Positions 36,621 through 47,029 of a DNA stretch of 64,000 nt are shown piece by piece. Numbering within the stretch: position 1 is the stretch's first letter; the number at the start of each line of letters is the position of its first letter. The position numbers were made by a program, and so were the translations under genes. This DNA is from Azospira inquinata (GTDB taxonomy: Bacteria; Pseudomonadota; Gammaproteobacteria; Burkholderiales; Rhodocyclaceae), in contig NZ_CP064782.1 of the NCBI RefSeq assembly GCF_018905915.1, positions 1,550,001-1,614,000 of the forward strand. The letters run 5' to 3'. The notes beneath the pieces are model-generated. The model was not told the origin of the DNA. It worked only from the letters and a program-made list of their open reading frames with translations, and searched no databases.

Positions 36621-38318
36621 CTAGACCAGAATGTCCGTATTGATGCCGTATTTGGCGGCCACCCGCTGGTACAGCTGACGGGCGGTGATGACCCGGGGGT
36701 CCTGGGGATTTTTGGCCCGGGCTTTTTCCAGGTAGGTGTGGGCCTTGGCGGCCAGTTCCTCTTTCCAGCCCTTGGCGTCCATAAGGCTGTAGATGGCGTC
36801 CGCGGCGTTGATCAGGAATTGCAGGTTGGGGACCCGCTCCGCCGCTTCCACCAGCATATCCACCGAACCTTCCAGGTCCCCGGTGCGGGCGGCGGTGACG
36901 CCCTGGTTGTTGATTTCCACGATTTCCCGGTTCACGTCGTCCAGCAGGGCCTGGCCCGCTTCCGGATTGCCGTTCTTGGCGAAAACCCCCTGGATGTGGG
37001 CCAGGATGCTCCGGTCCTCATTGTTTTCCGCCGCCACTTGGCGCATTAGCTTTTCCCCTTCCTCCGCCTGACCGTTGGCCATACAGGCCTGAGCCAGATC
37101 CACGGCCAGTTTCTGGGAAAGGTTGGCATTGCCATCGGACTGGCTAGCTTCCTGGAGAGACTGGTGCAGGGCCAGGGCCTGTTCCAGGCTCTTGGTGGAC
37201 TTGGTTTTTTCCCCTTCCTTGGCCAGGGCCAGGCTTTCCAGGATCAGGGAAGCCATTTCCCCCTGCTTGTTGCCCCGCCAGTCCCGGCGTAAATCCTGGG
37301 CGATGCGCCGCACCCCTTGGGTATTGCCCCGTTCCATGAGAACCCGGGAGAGATTGGCGTAGTCATCCACGGTGCGCAGGGAAGAGCCCTGGCCCCGGGT
37401 CAGCACGGTCTGGAAAGCTTTTTCCGCCACTTCCAGGTCGTTGTTGCGGATAGCCATATCCCCTACGGAGCGCTGACGCAGGGTGTTGTTGGGGGAGATG
37501 ACGGCGGCTTCCTGCAAGGTGTGCTGGGCTTCCTGGGCCAGGCCGGATTCTTCCTGAAGGCGGGCGAGAAAGTCGTAGGCGGCCAGATATTCGGGGAAGT
37601 TCTTCACCAGATCCTGAACCAGGGGCAGGGCTTCCCCCAGCTGGCCCTGACCGTGGAGGGCCACCGCCAGCCCCATGCGGGCCCAAGGCAAATCCTTGTC
37701 CGCCAGAAGCTGGCGGTAGGCGCTTTCCGCCTCCGTGTAGCGGCCCAGGGAGTTGAGCAGTTCGCAGCGCAGGCGTTGGGCTTCCTGCTGGAAGGCAGGG
37801 AATTGCTCCGCAATGTGGTTGCAGGATTCCAGGGCCTGGTCGAAGCGGGCTTTTTCCATGTGCTGGTAGGCCCGGAAAAAGATGTGTTTTTTGAACAGGG
37901 CCCGCCCCAGGCGCTGTTGCAGCTGATCCCCGGTGAAGGGCTTAATCAGGTAATCGTCCGGGATCAGCTCGGCCACTGACACCACATTTTTGTAGCTCCG
38001 CTCGGCGGTAATGACCATGAAGACGGTGGAAAGGGAAATGAGCTGCTTGTAGCGCAGTTCTTCCAGGAGCTGCTGGCCATCCCGGCCGTCGTCCAGCAAA
38101 TAATCGGAAAAAATGATGTCGTAGTGGTTGGACTTGACCTGACGCAGCACTTCAATGCTGGACCCGGCCCCGTGTACCGTGGTGATGCCCAGGGTGGAAA
38201 GCATCATGCGCAGGGAATTACGGGCCTCCGGATGGCGGTCCACAATGAGGACCCGCTTGTTGGGGAGGTCGCCCTGAAGTTTTTGTAATTGCTGGGCGGC
38301 GAGGTCGTTGGCGTCCAT
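36621..38318 (-). CDS. Response regulator receiver fused to TPR repeats
   Basis: A 565-residue cytoplasmic protein. Residues about 20-145 form a receiver domain (VLIVDRHPEARNSLRMML, then the phospho-acceptor Asp in IIFSDYLLDDG near residue 91, and the lysine in DDYLIKPF near 126). Residues about 150-560 are helical tetratricopeptide-like repeats, with lengths and alternation typical of TPRs. No output or kinase domain is present, so signalling must pass through protein contacts. It diverges from mnmG across 203 bases. Relatives in Rhodocyclaceae and pseudomonads are linked to stress, but the partner here is unknown. Confidence 0.87.
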   Translation of the reverse strand: MDANDLAAQQLQKLQGDLPNKRVLIVDRHPEARNSLRMMLSTLGITTVHGAGSSIEVLRQVKSNHYDIIFSDYLLDDGRDGQQLLEELRYKQLISLSTVFMVITAERSYKNVVSVAELIPDDYLIKPFTGDQLQQRLGRALFKKHIFFRAYQHMEKARFDQALESCNHIAEQFPAFQQEAQRLRCELLNSLGRYTEAESAYRQLLADKDLPWARMGLAVALHGQGQLGEALPLVQDLVKNFPEYLAAYDFLARLQEESGLAQEAQHTLQEAAVISPNNTLRQRSVGDMAIRNNDLEVAEKAFQTVLTRGQGSSLRTVDDYANLSRVLMERGNTQGVRRIAQDLRRDWRGNKQGEMASLILESLALAKEGEKTKSTKSLEQALALHQSLQEASQSDGNANLSQKLAVDLAQACMANGQAEEGEKLMRQVAAENNEDRSILAHIQGVFAKNGNPEAGQALLDDVNREIVEINNQGVTAARTGDLEGSVDMLVEAAERVPNLQFLINAADAIYSLMDAKGWKEELAAKAHTYLEKARAKNPQDPRVITARQLYQRVAAKYGINTDILV

Positions 38319-38521
38319 GGTGGCGGCAGGCTAGTGTTTATTTTTAGGTCGACGCCCGGGAACTTACGCCAAGTCTCCCTGTTTTCGCAAGGAAAGCCGG
38401 GGAATTCTGTTAAATTTCATGGAACTGGCGTATCATCGCCACCTCCGTTCGAGGGTCTGACGGCCCTCTCCGTAATTCTTTCTTCGCCCACCCGGGGGTG
38501 ACTCCGGAGGCTCCTGATTCC

Positions 38522-40417
38522 ATGCTGTATCCAACCCGGTTCGATGTGATTGTCGTCGGCGGCGGCCACGCCGGTACCGAGGCTGCCCTGGCGGCGGCCC
38601 GTGCCGGAGCCCAGACCCTGCTCCTTACCCATAACCTGGAAACCCTGGGGGCCATGAGCTGCAACCCCTCCATCGGGGGCATCGGCAAGGGGCACTTGGT
38701 CAAGGAAGTGGATGCCCTGGGGGGCGCCATGGCGGCGGCCACCGACGAAGCCGGTATCCAGTTCCGTATTCTCAATAGTTCCAAGGGGCCGGCGGTGCGC
38801 GCCACCCGGGCCCAGGCGGACCGGCTGCTGTACAAACAGGCTATCCGCAGCCGTCTGGAAAACCAGCCCAATCTCACCCTCTTCGCCCAGGCCTGCGATG
38901 ATCTGATGGTGGAGGGGGACCGGGTGGTAGGGGCGGTGACCCAGCTGGGGGTGCGCTTCCAGGCCCGGGCCGTGGTGCTGACGGCCGGAACCTTCCTCAA
39001 TGGCCTGATCCACGTGGGCATGGACCATTACACCGGGGGCCGCATGGGGGATCCCCCCTCCGTGTCCCTGGCGGCCCGACTCAAGGAATTGCAGCTGCCC
39101 CAGGGGCGCTTGAAGACCGGCACCCCGCCCCGGCTGGACGGCAAGACCATCGATTTTTCCGTGATGACGCCCCAGTACGCCGACACGCCCCTGCCGGTGT
39201 TTTCCTTTCTGGGCCGTCCGGAACAGCATCCGGAGCAATTGCCCTGCTGGACCACGGATACCAATCTCCGTACCCACGACATCATCCGGGCCAACCTGGA
39301 TCGGTCCCCCATGTACGCCGGGGTGATCGAAGGGGTGGGGCCCCGCTATTGCCCCTCCATCGAGGACAAGATCAACCGTTTCGCCGACAAGGACAGCCAC
39401 CACGTCTTTCTCGAGCCGGAAGGGCTGACCACCCACGAGTATTACCCCAATGGGATTTCCACCAGCCTGCCCTTTGATGTCCAGCTGGAAATTGTTCATT
39501 CCATCAAGGGCCTGGAAAACTGCCACATTCTGCGGCCCGGCTATGCCATTGAATACGACTACTACGATCCCCGGGGGCTGAAATCCTCCCTGGAATCCAA
39601 GGCCATTCAAGGGCTGTTTTTTGCCGGCCAGATCAACGGCACCACCGGCTATGAAGAAGCGGCGGCCCAGGGCCTGCTGGCCGGGGCCAATGCGGCCTTG
39701 CAGGTACTGGGCAAGGAACCCTGGTGCCCGCGCCGGGATGAGGCCTATCTGGGGGTGCTGGTGGATGACCTGATTACCCGGGGAGTGTCCGAGCCCTACC
39801 GAATGTTCACCAGCCGGGCCGAATACCGCCTGCAACTGCGGGAAGACAATGCGGATCTGCGCCTCACGGAAAAGGGTCGGGAACTGGGCCTGGTGGATGA
39901 TGTGCGCTGGACTGCCTTCTGCCGCAAGCGGGACGCCATTGCCGCCGAGGCCGAGCGCCTGCGGGGCCTGTGGGTGCGCCCCCAGACCCTGTCCCGGGAA
40001 GCGGCGGAGCGGGCGCTGGGCAAGGCCATCGAACACGAATACAACCTTTTCGAGCTGCTGCGCCGGCCCGACGTGAGCTATGCCCAGCTGCTGAGTCTGG
40101 ACGTGGCGGGGGAAGGGCTGACCGATCCCCTGCTGGTGGAGCAGCTGGAAATCCAGGCCAAGTATCAGGGCTACATCGACCGCCAGCAGGAGGAAGTGGC
40201 CAAAGCCGCCACCTTTGAATCCCTGGCCCTGCCCGCCGATCTGGATTACGAAACGGTCCATGGCCTGTCCAAGGAAGTGCGGCAGAAGCTGGGCCAGCAC
40301 CGGCCTGAGACCATCGGCCAGGCTTCCCGTATCCAGGGCGTTACCCCTGCTGCCATTTCTCTGCTCTTGGTTCATCTCAAGCGCCAGCCCCGGGGCAAAG
40401 CCCGAGGGGAAGCCTGA
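38522..40417 (+). CDS. mnmG: tRNA uridine-5-carboxymethylaminomethyl modification enzyme MnmG
   Basis: A 631-residue FAD enzyme. The N-terminal dinucleotide loop is [10 protein letters not shown] (about residues 14-23), the family block [15 protein letters not shown] is near 50, [21 protein letters not shown] is near 370 (short form: [13 protein letters not shown]), and the C-terminal helical domain is complete. With MnmE it installs the carboxymethylaminomethyl group at the wobble uridine. I start it at MLYPTRF, since GGAGG lies 11 bases before it. Its stop overlaps the rsmG start by one base. Confidence 0.98.
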   Translation: MLYPTRFDVIVVGGGHAGTEAALAAARAGAQTLLLTHNLETLGAMSCNPSIGGIGKGHLVKEVDALGGAMAAATDEAGIQFRILNSSKGPAVRATRAQADRLLYKQAIRSRLENQPNLTLFAQACDDLMVEGDRVVGAVTQLGVRFQARAVVLTAGTFLNGLIHVGMDHYTGGRMGDPPSVSLAARLKELQLPQGRLKTGTPPRLDGKTIDFSVMTPQYADTPLPVFSFLGRPEQHPEQLPCWTTDTNLRTHDIIRANLDRSPMYAGVIEGVGPRYCPSIEDKINRFADKDSHHVFLEPEGLTTHEYYPNGISTSLPFDVQLEIVHSIKGLENCHILRPGYAIEYDYYDPRGLKSSLESKAIQGLFFAGQINGTTGYEEAAAQGLLAGANAALQVLGKEPWCPRRDEAYLGVLVDDLITRGVSEPYRMFTSRAEYRLQLREDNADLRLTEKGRELGLVDDVRWTAFCRKRDAIAAEAERLRGLWVRPQTLSREAAERALGKAIEHEYNLFELLRRPDVSYAQLLSLDVAGEGLTDPLLVEQLEIQAKYQGYIDRQQEEVAKAATFESLALPADLDYETVHGLSKEVRQKLGQHRPETIGQASRIQGVTPAAISLLLVHLKRQPRGKARGEA

Positions 40418-41049
40418 TGGATCAGGCTTCCCTGCTGGCCCAAGGCCTGGATTCCCTGGGCCTTGCCCTGGACGGGGAGGCACAGGGTAAACTGCTGGCC
40501 TATCTGACCCTGCTGGAGAAGTGGAACAAGACCTTTGCCCTTACCGCCCTGCGGGACCGGGACAAGGCGGTGAGCCACCATTTGCTGGATTCCCTGGCCG
40601 TTTTGCCCCAAGTGGATGCTCTGGCCGGCAATCGGCTCCTGGATGTGGGCAGCGGCGGCGGCCAGCCGGGCATTCCCCTGGCTATCGCCCGTCCGGGCTT
40701 GAACATCACCCTGGCGGACAGCAATTCCAAAAAGGTGGCGTTTTTACGCCAGGCGGTGATTGAGCTGGGATTATCCCGGGTGGCCGTCCAGGCCGGGCGC
40801 ATCGAAGCCTGGCAGCCGGAGGGACCCTTTTCCGCCATCATTTCCCGGGCCTTTGCCGACACGGGGGATTTTGTCCGGCTGACCCGCCATCTGCTGGCGC
40901 CGGGGGGCGTCTGGCTGGCCATGAAAGGGGTTTATCCCCGGGAAGAATTGAGCCATCTCCCCCCTGGCGTGGGAGTGGCGGCGGTGCAGGAATTGCAGGT
41001 ACCCGGCGTGGAAGGAGCGCGCCATTTGGTTGTTCTGAGGGAGGAGTAA
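40417..41049 (+). CDS. rsmG: 16S rRNA 7-methylguanosine-527 methyltransferase RsmG
   Basis: A 210-residue class I methyltransferase with motif [18 protein letters not shown] (about residues 72-88) and the preceding [11 protein letters not shown] block typical of RsmG. It methylates guanosine 527 of 16S rRNA using SAM. It lies in the conserved mnmG-rsmG-parA-parB order and starts on the last base of the mnmG stop codon (TGATG), so it is translationally coupled. parA follows after 4 bases. Confidence 0.97.
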   Translation: MDQASLLAQGLDSLGLALDGEAQGKLLAYLTLLEKWNKTFALTALRDRDKAVSHHLLDSLAVLPQVDALAGNRLLDVGSGGGQPGIPLAIARPGLNITLADSNSKKVAFLRQAVIELGLSRVAVQAGRIEAWQPEGPFSAIISRAFADTGDFVRLTRHLLAPGGVWLAMKGVYPREELSHLPPGVGVAAVQELQVPGVEGARHLVVLREE

Positions 41050-41053
41050 ACCC

Positions 41054-41809
41054 GTGAAAATTCTGGCCATTACCAACCAGAAAGGGGGGGTGGGTAAAAC
41101 CACCACCAGCGTGAACCTGGCGGCCTGCCTGGCCCAGCTGGGGCAACGGGTATTGCTCATCGACCTGGACCCCCAGGGCAATGCCACCACCGGCTGCGGC
41201 ATTTTCAAAAAAGAAGCCCTGCCCACCGTCTATCAAATCCTCCTCGGCCAGGCGACCCTGGAACGGGCCACCCTGAAGACCGAATTCGGTTTTGACGTCA
41301 TACCCGCCAACCGGGAACTGGCGGGGGCGGAAGTGGAACTGATTGACATCGGGGAACGGGAAAAGCGCCTCAAGGATGCCCTGGACGGCAAAGCCTACGA
41401 TTTTGTCCTGATCGACTGTCCCCCGGCCCTCAACCTGCTTACGGTAAACGCCCTGGCGGCGGCCCAGGCGGTGATGATCCCCATGCAGTGCGAGTATTAC
41501 GCCCTGGAAGGCCTCTCCGATCTGGTGGCGACCCTGCGCAAGGTGCGCTTGAGCCTCAATCCGGTGCTGGAAATCGAAGGCCTGCTGCGCACCATGTACA
41601 ACGCCCAATCCACCCTCAATCAACAGGTGTCGGCGGAGTTGGAAGAGCATTTTTCCGGCAAGGTGTACCGCACCGTTATTCCCCGCAACATCCGGCTCGC
41701 CGAGGCGCCCTCCTACGGCAAGCCGGTGATTGCCTTCGACAAAAACTCCAAGGGGGCCCAGGCCTATATGGCCCTGGCCCAGGAAATGCTGGACCGCCGG
41801 GTGGCTTGA
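41054..41809 (+). CDS. parA: Chromosome-partitioning ATPase ParA
   Basis: A 251-residue deviant-Walker ATPase. KGGVGKTT lies at residues 10-17, with the signature lysine at the front, and the DLDPQGNAT block follows near residue 38. It begins with GTG 4 bases after rsmG, where GGAGG precedes it. ATP-bound ParA coats the nucleoid, and ParB-parS complexes move along it to segregate the origin. The position close to oriC is the usual one. Confidence 0.97.
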   Translation: MKILAITNQKGGVGKTTTSVNLAACLAQLGQRVLLIDLDPQGNATTGCGIFKKEALPTVYQILLGQATLERATLKTEFGFDVIPANRELAGAEVELIDIGEREKRLKDALDGKAYDFVLIDCPPALNLLTVNALAAAQAVMIPMQCEYYALEGLSDLVATLRKVRLSLNPVLEIEGLLRTMYNAQSTLNQQVSAELEEHFSGKVYRTVIPRNIRLAEAPSYGKPVIAFDKNSKGAQAYMALAQEMLDRRVA

Positions 41810-41825
41810 GCCAGAGGACGCGACT

Positions 41826-42656
41826 ATGAAAATGAAGGGATTGGGGCGGGGGCTGGATGCCCTGCTGGCCGCTGATAACGACACCGGGCGGGACGAACAG
41901 CGCACTTTGCCCCTGGATGCCCTAAAGCCGGGCAAATACCAGCCCCGGACCAAGATGGACGAGGCGTCCTTGCAGGAACTGGCCGCTTCCATCCGGGCCC
42001 AGGGCATTATGCAGCCCATTCTGGTCCGGCCCCTGGGCAACGGCTATGAAATCATTGCCGGGGAGCGGCGCTGGCGGGCCGCCCGTCTGGCCGGACTGGC
42101 GGAGGTGCCGACCCTGGTGCGGGAAATTCCCGACGAGGCGGCGGCGGCCATGTCCCTCATCGAAAACATTCAGCGGGAAAACCTCAATCCCCTGGAAGAG
42201 GCCCTGGGCCTGCAACGGCTGGTGGACGAGTTCGGTCTCACCCACCAGCAGGCGGCGGACGCGGTGGGCCGTTCCCGCCCGGCGGCTTCCAACATGCTGC
42301 GCCTTTTGCAACTGGCGGCGCCGGTGCAGGATCTGCTCCTGGAATCCCGCATCGACATGGGCCACGCCCGGGCCCTCCTGCCCCTGCCTGGGGCGGAGCA
42401 GGTCCAGCTGGCCCAGCGCATCGCCCTGAAGGGACTGTCCGTGCGGGAAGCGGAGCGGCTGGTGCAGAATCTGGTGAATCCGCCGAAAAAGCCGGAAAAG
42501 AAGGTGGATCGGGATTTACTGCGCCTGGAAGAAGAACTGTCCGACAACCTGGGGGCCAAGGTGTCCCTGCGGGCCAATGCCAAGGGCGCCGGGCGCATCA
42601 GCATCGATTTCACCAGCCTGGATCAGCTGGATGAGTTGCTGGGGCGTTTGCGCTGA
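41826..42656 (+). CDS. parB: Chromosome-partitioning protein ParB
   Basis: A 276-residue protein. It starts KMKGLGRGLDALL, has the CTPase motif region GERRWRAARLAG (about residues 80-91) and the block SLIENIQRENLNPLEEA, then a helix-turn-helix THQQAADAVGRSRPAASNMLRLL (about 140-160, shown short as THQQAADAVGRS) and a C-terminal dimer region. It loads on parS sites near the origin and spreads by CTP-driven clamping. It starts 16 bases after parA. I saw no clear parS copy in this window. Confidence 0.97.
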   Translation: MKMKGLGRGLDALLAADNDTGRDEQRTLPLDALKPGKYQPRTKMDEASLQELAASIRAQGIMQPILVRPLGNGYEIIAGERRWRAARLAGLAEVPTLVREIPDEAAAAMSLIENIQRENLNPLEEALGLQRLVDEFGLTHQQAADAVGRSRPAASNMLRLLQLAAPVQDLLLESRIDMGHARALLPLPGAEQVQLAQRIALKGLSVREAERLVQNLVNPPKKPEKKVDRDLLRLEEELSDNLGAKVSLRANAKGAGRISIDFTSLDQLDELLGRLR

Positions 42657-42773
42657 AAGCGGGTGAATTTTTCCCGCCGTCCGGGGTGAGGCAAGAGTCT
42701 GGGCGAAAGGGGAAAATGTACGGAATAGGCTGCAAATGACAGGGAAAAGGGGGAGTTTGTTCCCCGATTTTCA

Positions 42774-42802
42774 TTGACTTTAGGCCTATTAACTCTTATA
42801 TT
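42774..42802 (+). promoter_or_regulatory. Sigma-70 promoter of the atp operon
   Basis: TTGACT (42774-42779) and TATATT (42797-42802) are separated by exactly 17 bases, an unusually good match for this GC-rich genome, in an AT-rich island between parB and atpI. The leader to atpI is about 80 bases. Confidence 0.85.
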
Positions 42803-42887
42803 AATTATCTTTGTGTGCAGCGGCTGGCTGCCCACCGTCCGGGAGCTTGGCTCCCGCCCCCACTAGGAATACCACGGAAAAAATATA

Positions 42888-43229
42888 ATGTTCCGGGCAG
42901 TCTTTTACCAAGTGGGGGCGGTTTTCGTGACGGCGGTGTTGTCCAGTCTCTTTGCCGGCTGGGGTGGAGCAGCGTCGGCGGGAATCGGGGGGGCATCTGC
43001 CATCATTCCCAATTTCCTCTTTGCCATGCGTCTGTCCCTGGCGGTTCGCCGGAACAAAAGCCCATCTGTGGTGGGCTTTTTTGTGGGCGAAGCTATTAAG
43101 GTGGCTGCCACGATCGGTTTATTGGCGATTGCCGCCAAGCTTTATCAGGGGCTGGTTTGGCCAGCCCTGTTGATTGGCCTGGTGGTGGCGCTACAGGCGA
43201 GTTTTTTGGCTTTTTGGAAGAAATCCTGA
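42888..43229 (+). CDS. atpI: ATP synthase subunit I
   Basis: A 113-residue membrane protein with about four hydrophobic segments. The block SAGIGGASAIIPNFLFAMRL (20 residues, positions 30-49) and the Lys/Arg-rich turn at RRNKSP are typical of AtpI. It helps assemble the c-ring and is the usual first gene of the atp operon. The atpB ATG follows 1 base after its stop. Confidence 0.92.
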   Translation: MFRAVFYQVGAVFVTAVLSSLFAGWGGAASAGIGGASAIIPNFLFAMRLSLAVRRNKSPSVVGFFVGEAIKVAATIGLLAIAAKLYQGLVWPALLIGLVVALQASFLAFWKKS

Positions 43230-43230
43230 C

Positions 43231-44106
43231 ATGGAAACTGGCAAGGAAATAGTAGAAGGCGCCGTGGAGCATGGGCCGACCGCTGGCGAGTACATCGTCC
43301 ACCACTTGACCCACCTGAATACCACCGGCCACGCGCAAAAGGCGGTAATCGATTTCTCCATCCTCAATCTGGATACCCTGTTCTTCTCCGTGCTGGTCGG
43401 CGTTATCGGCCTGTTCGTGATGTGGCGGGTAGCCAAGAGCGTCAACTCCGGCGTGCCGGGACGGCTTCAGGCGGCGGTGGAAATTGTGCTGGAGATGGTG
43501 AATAACCAGGCCAAGGGCATCGTTCATAGCGAACAATCCCGCAAGTTTGTGGCTCCCCTGGCGCTGACTGTGTTCATCTGGATTTTCCTGATGAACTCCA
43601 TGGACTTCCTGCCCGTGGATCTGCTGCCCCGCATTTGGCAAGCCGCCCAAGGCAATCCCCACGCTTTCCTGCGGGTGGTGCCTACCGCCGATCTGAACGG
43701 TACCCTGGGTCTGTCCATCGGCGTGCTGCTGATCTGCATCTACTACAACATCAAGATCAAGGGCCTGGGTGGCTGGGTGCATGAACTCTTCACCGCTCCC
43801 TTCGGTTCCCATCCCCTTCTGTATCCCATCAACTTCCTGATGCAGATGATCGAGTTTCTGGCCAAGACCATCTCCCACGGTATGCGGTTGTTCGGCAACA
43901 TGTACGCCGGCGAGCTGGTGTTCATGCTGATCGCCCTGATGGGTGCGGCGTGGGCGGGTACCGCTTCGGGTGCCATGCTGTGGGTCGGCGGCGTTCTCGC
44001 CGGCTCCATTTGGGCCATCTTCCACCTTCTGATCGTCGCCTTGCAGGCCTTCATCTTCATGATGCTGACCCTGGTGTATATCGGACAGGCCCACGAAGGC
44101 CATTGA
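43231..44106 (+). CDS. atpB: ATP synthase subunit a
   Basis: A 291-residue polytopic protein of F0 with five or more membrane helices. The essential arginine lies in MRLFGNMYAGELVFMLIA (near residue 217), and a DLNGTLGLSIGV block is near 158. It forms the proton half-channels against the c-ring. The N-terminal extension ahead of the first helix is longer than in E. coli, as in other betaproteobacteria. Confidence 0.97.
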   Translation: METGKEIVEGAVEHGPTAGEYIVHHLTHLNTTGHAQKAVIDFSILNLDTLFFSVLVGVIGLFVMWRVAKSVNSGVPGRLQAAVEIVLEMVNNQAKGIVHSEQSRKFVAPLALTVFIWIFLMNSMDFLPVDLLPRIWQAAQGNPHAFLRVVPTADLNGTLGLSIGVLLICIYYNIKIKGLGGWVHELFTAPFGSHPLLYPINFLMQMIEFLAKTISHGMRLFGNMYAGELVFMLIALMGAAWAGTASGAMLWVGGVLAGSIWAIFHLLIVALQAFIFMMLTLVYIGQAHEGH

Positions 44107-44151
44107 GCCTCTTACGATTCATCCCTTTTAATTTTCAACCTACCTACTTAG

Positions 44152-44412
<261 letters not shown>

Positions 44413-44449
44413 TTATTTCCGGCTCGAACAACTTTAGAGGGTTAGTGCC

Positions 44450-44921
44450 GTGAATCTGAACGCAACTCTGTTCGCACAGCTCGTTGTGTTCTTCATCTTG
44501 GCGTGGTTCACGATGAAATTCGTGTGGCCCCCCATCGTGAAGGCGCTCGACGAGCGGGCGAAAAAAAATTGCCGACGGCTTGGAAGCCGCCGAGCGCGGC
44601 AAGCACGACCTGGAACTGGCTACCAAGCGTTCCGCTGATGCTATGCGGGAAGGCAAGGAAAAGGCTGCTGAAGTGATCTCCGGTGCGGACAAACGTGCCG
44701 CCCAGATCGTGGATGAAGCCAAGACGGCAGCCCAGGTCGAAGCCGACAAGGTCGTGGCGAACGCCAAGGCCGAGATCGAACAGGAAGTCGTGCGTGCCAA
44801 GGAAGAACTGCGCGCCCGGGTGGCCGAACTGGCCGTATCCGGTGCGGAGAAAATCCTGCGTCGTGAAATCGATGCGAAGGCCCATGCTGACATCCTGGCC
44901 GCGATCCAAAAGGACCTGTAA
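44450..44921 (+). pseudogene. atpF: ATP synthase subunit b, interrupted by +1 in an A8 tract
   Basis: The frame opens at a GTG, gives the b-subunit membrane helix ([18 protein letters not shown], residues 7-24) and continues to ALDERAKK. An A8 tract (44561-44568) then throws it out of frame and it stops at 44638. The second frame carries the rest, from [19 protein letters not shown] to the C-terminus AAIQKDL. With seven A residues the gene would encode a normal 156-residue subunit b, the peripheral stalk of F1F0. Every other atp gene is intact, so this may be a sequencing error in the homopolymer, a real mutation, or slippage on A8 that restores the frame. Confidence 0.9.
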
Positions 44922-44926
44922 CGCAT

Positions 44927-45463
44927 ATGGCTGAATCCGTCACCATCGCTCGTCCCTATGCGGAAGCGGTATTCCGCCTGGCGCGCGAAGGCAAGACGCT
45001 GGCTCAGTGGTCGGATACCCTGAAGCTCCTGGCAACCATTGCAAAGGACCCGGAAATGGTCCAATGCATGGGGAACCCGGAGCTTTCCTCCGAACAGCTG
45101 ACCCAGCTTTTCGTATCCCTCAGCAAGGGGGAAGGTAACCAGGATCTGGTTGGCTTCGTCCGGGTGCTGGCGGAAAACGATCGCCTCGTGCTGCTGCCGC
45201 AAATCCAGGAGCTCTACGAGCAACTCAAGGGCGCCGAAGAGGGTATCAAAGAGGCTGTGATCTACAGCGCTTTTCCTCTCGACGATGCGCAAGTGAAAAA
45301 TCTGATGGGCCAACTCGAATCCCATTTCCAATCCAAGCTGCAGCCCCGAGTGGTGGTTGACCAGGCGCTGATTGGCGGGGTGAAAGTGGCGGTGGGTGAC
45401 CAGGTGCTCGATGCTTCGGTGCGCGGAAAGCTCGAAGCAATGGCCACGGCGCTCAAGAACTAG
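44927..45463 (+). CDS. atpH: ATP synthase subunit delta
   Basis: A 178-residue protein matching the delta/OSCP family: an N-terminal helical part starting TIARPYAEAVFRLA (residues 6-19), and a C-terminal signature GGVKVAVGDQVLDASVRGKL. It links the b stalk to the top of F1. It starts 5 bases after atpF and ends 9 bases before atpA. Confidence 0.97.
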   Translation: MAESVTIARPYAEAVFRLAREGKTLAQWSDTLKLLATIAKDPEMVQCMGNPELSSEQLTQLFVSLSKGEGNQDLVGFVRVLAENDRLVLLPQIQELYEQLKGAEEGIKEAVIYSAFPLDDAQVKNLMGQLESHFQSKLQPRVVVDQALIGGVKVAVGDQVLDASVRGKLEAMATALKN

Positions 45464-45472
45464 GAGAAATTC

Positions 45473-47011
45473 ATGCAGTTGAATCCTTCCGAGATCAGCG
45501 AACTGATCAAGAGCAAGATTCAAAACCTGCAAGTGGGCGCCGAGACCCGCACGCAGGGTACCGTCGTCTCGGTGACGGACGGCATCTGCCGCGTTCACGG
45601 TCTGCAAGACGTGATGCAGGGCGAAATGCTGGAATTCCCCGGCAATACCTTTGGTATGGCTTTGAATCTGGAACGGGACTCCGTCGGGGTCGTGGTTCTG
45701 GGTGAATACGAACACATTTCCGAAGGCGACACGGTGAAGTGCACCGGCCGCATTCTGGAAGTGCCCGTCGGTCCCGAACTGGTAGGCCGGGTGGTTAACG
45801 CCCTGGGCCAACCCATCGACGGCAAAGGTCCGCTCAACAACAAGCTGACCGACAAGATCGAAAAGGTCGCCCCTGGCGTGATTTGGCGGAAGTCCGTGGA
45901 TCAGCCGGTCCAAACCGGTCTGAAGTCCATCGACTCCATGGTGCCGGTTGGCCGTGGCCAACGGGAACTGATCATCGGTGACCGCCAAACCGGTAAGACC
46001 GCCGTGGCTATCGACACCATCATCGCCCAGAAGGGTCAGAACATGACCTGTATCTACGTGGCGGTGGGTCAAAAAGCCTCCACGGTGGCCAATGTGGTGC
46101 GTAAGCTGGAAGAGTTCGGCGCCATGGAATACACCATCGTGGTGGCCGCGACCGCTTCCGAATCTGCTGCGCTGCAATTCATTGCTCCGTACTCCGGTTG
46201 CACCATGGGTGAATACTTCCGCGACCGCGGCCAAGACGCCCTGATCATTTACGATGACCTGACCAAGCAAGCCTGGGCCTATCGTCAAATCTCCCTGCTG
46301 CTGCGCCGTCCGCCTGGACGGGAAGCCTACCCTGGCGATGTGTTCTATCTGCACTCCCGCCTGCTGGAACGGGCTGCCCGGGTCAATGCGGAATTCGTTG
46401 AACGTTTCACCAACGGGGAAGTGAAAGGCAAGACCGGTTCTCTGACCGCCCTGCCCATCATCGAAACCCAAGCCGGTGACGTGTCTGCCTTCGTGCCGAC
46501 CAACGTGATTTCCATTACCGACGGCCAGATCTTCCTGGAAACCGACCTTTTCAACGCCGGTGTCCGTCCCGCCATTAACGCCGGTATTTCCGTGTCCCGC
46601 GTGGGTGGTTCCGCTCAGACCAAGCTGATCAAAAAGCTGTCCGGCGGTATCCGTACCGACTTGGCCCAGTATCGGGAACTGGCGGCTTTCGCCCAGTTCG
46701 CCTCCGACCTGGACGACGCGACCCGTAAGCAGTTGGAACGGGGCCGTCGTACCGTGGAAGTGCTGAAGCAAGTCCAGTACGCCCCTCTGTCCGTCGCCAA
46801 CATGGCTCTGACCCTGTTCGCGATCACCAAGGGCTACACGGATGACGTGGATGTGAAGCGGATTCTGGACTTCGAAAAGGGTCTGCATGCTTTTGCCGCG
46901 CAAAAGTACGCCGATCTGGTCGCCAAGATGGATTCCACCAAGAACCTGGATGCCGAGACCGAGAAGCAAATGGTCGCTGCCATCGAGGACTTCAAGGCTT
47001 CTTGGGCCTAA
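45473..47011 (+). CDS. atpA: ATP synthase subunit alpha
   Basis: A 512-residue non-catalytic nucleotide-binding subunit of F1. The P-loop [10 protein letters not shown] is near residue 170, and the signature [17 protein letters not shown] is near 363. Length is normal. It alternates with three beta subunits in the hexamer and binds the delta/b stalk. Confidence 0.99.
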   Translation: MQLNPSEISELIKSKIQNLQVGAETRTQGTVVSVTDGICRVHGLQDVMQGEMLEFPGNTFGMALNLERDSVGVVVLGEYEHISEGDTVKCTGRILEVPVGPELVGRVVNALGQPIDGKGPLNNKLTDKIEKVAPGVIWRKSVDQPVQTGLKSIDSMVPVGRGQRELIIGDRQTGKTAVAIDTIIAQKGQNMTCIYVAVGQKASTVANVVRKLEEFGAMEYTIVVAATASESAALQFIAPYSGCTMGEYFRDRGQDALIIYDDLTKQAWAYRQISLLLRRPPGREAYPGDVFYLHSRLLERAARVNAEFVERFTNGEVKGKTGSLTALPIIETQAGDVSAFVPTNVISITDGQIFLETDLFNAGVRPAINAGISVSRVGGSAQTKLIKKLSGGIRTDLAQYRELAAFAQFASDLDDATRKQLERGRRTVEVLKQVQYAPLSVANMALTLFAITKGYTDDVDVKRILDFEKGLHAFAAQKYADLVAKMDSTKNLDAETEKQMVAAIEDFKASWA

Positions 47012-47029
47012 TCCGTCGAGGAGAGCGTA

